From Acinetobacter sp. Ac_5812 (lineage in GTDB: Bacteria > Pseudomonadota > Gammaproteobacteria > Pseudomonadales > Moraxellaceae): DNA of 64,000 nucleotides. Shown piece after piece: positions 63,922 to 64,000 of the stretch. Under the pieces are notes generated by a model. That model was not told where the DNA came from. It saw nothing but the letters and a program-made list of their open reading frames with translations, and did no database searches. The stretch spans positions 546 through 64,545 of the forward strand of contig NZ_LXUK01000012.1 in assembly GCF_013072695.1 (NCBI RefSeq), read 5' to 3'. The position numbers and the translations under genes were made by a program. Within the stretch, counting starts at the first letter, position 1, and each line of letters starts with the position of its first letter.

Positions 63922-64000
63922 ATGGCGAACAAGGTCCTTCAACTCATCAAAGAAAGTGGCGCAAAATGGGTCGATTTTCGCTTTACTGATACTAAGGGTA
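63922..64000 (+). CDS. glnA: Glutamine synthetase GlnA, 3' part outside the window
   Basis: Only the first 26 residues are present (MANKVLQLIKESGAKWVDFR, then FTDTKG), which match the N-terminus of type I glutamine synthetase. The ATG at 63922 is nine bases after GGAG; the ATG at 63916 is too close. Joins ammonia to glutamate. The sigma-54 promoter and NtrC-like sites fit control by nitrogen status. Confidence 0.9.
   Translation, partial: MANKVLQLIKESGAKWVDFRFTDTKG

Overview
The window looks like chromosome of an Acinetobacter-like gammaproteobacterium. Reasons: AT-rich DNA, an AtaA/TpgA-type adhesin operon, a fused RNase HI/DNA polymerase III epsilon gene, trpG standing apart from trpDC, and the classic order zapA-6S RNA opposite ygfB-pepP-ubiH-ubiI. 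Species cannot be fixed from the sequence alone.

Layout. 1-5.5 kb: the 3' part of a trimeric autotransporter adhesin, its anchor partner tpgA, a small unknown gene and a periplasmic solute-binding-like protein. 5.7-6.6 kb: no proteins, but three tandem 6S RNA (ssrS) genes on the minus strand, each with its own promoter. 6.8-13 kb: zapA and a coiled-coil gene facing ygfB, pepP, ubiH and ubiI. 13-20.9 kb: a SutA-like regulator, a MerR regulator facing a cation exporter, rsmI, lpoA-like, yraN, dolP, a hydrolase, nudC and fimL. 21-33 kb: rnhA-dnaQ fusion, an MltD-like enzyme with eight LysM repeats, a yejABEF peptide importer and an Old Yellow Enzyme relative.

33.1-40.5 kb is a small genomic island at the 3' end of tRNA-Glu. 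It is bounded by 23-bp direct repeats and carries a decayed P4-type integrase. Its cargo is a compact, very AT-rich lasso peptide cluster: a 55-residue precursor missed by ORF calling, a fused leader-binding/protease protein (B), an asparagine-synthetase-like cyclase (C), an ABC exporter (D) and a full-length JmjC/cupin-4 oxygenase (E) that is not part of the usual lasso set. The likely product is an acidic 26-residue lasso peptide with a Gly1-Glu9 ring, possibly hydroxylated. This is the most novel system in the window.

40.5-64 kb: rnt-pyrC, a diguanylate cyclase, an L,D-transpeptidase, hemE, several conserved genes of unknown function (DUF817, DUF3015, DUF4105), a possible PoNi-type immunity gene, a cupin, folE, an Smr protein, trpC-trpD, a TonB receptor with a secreted M1 aminopeptidase, the cystine symporter tcyP, trpG, and the start of glnA behind a good sigma-54 promoter with two NtrC-like sites. 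Three copies of a roughly 200-268 bp element with inverted-repeat ends are scattered upstream of ubiH, mltD and hemE.
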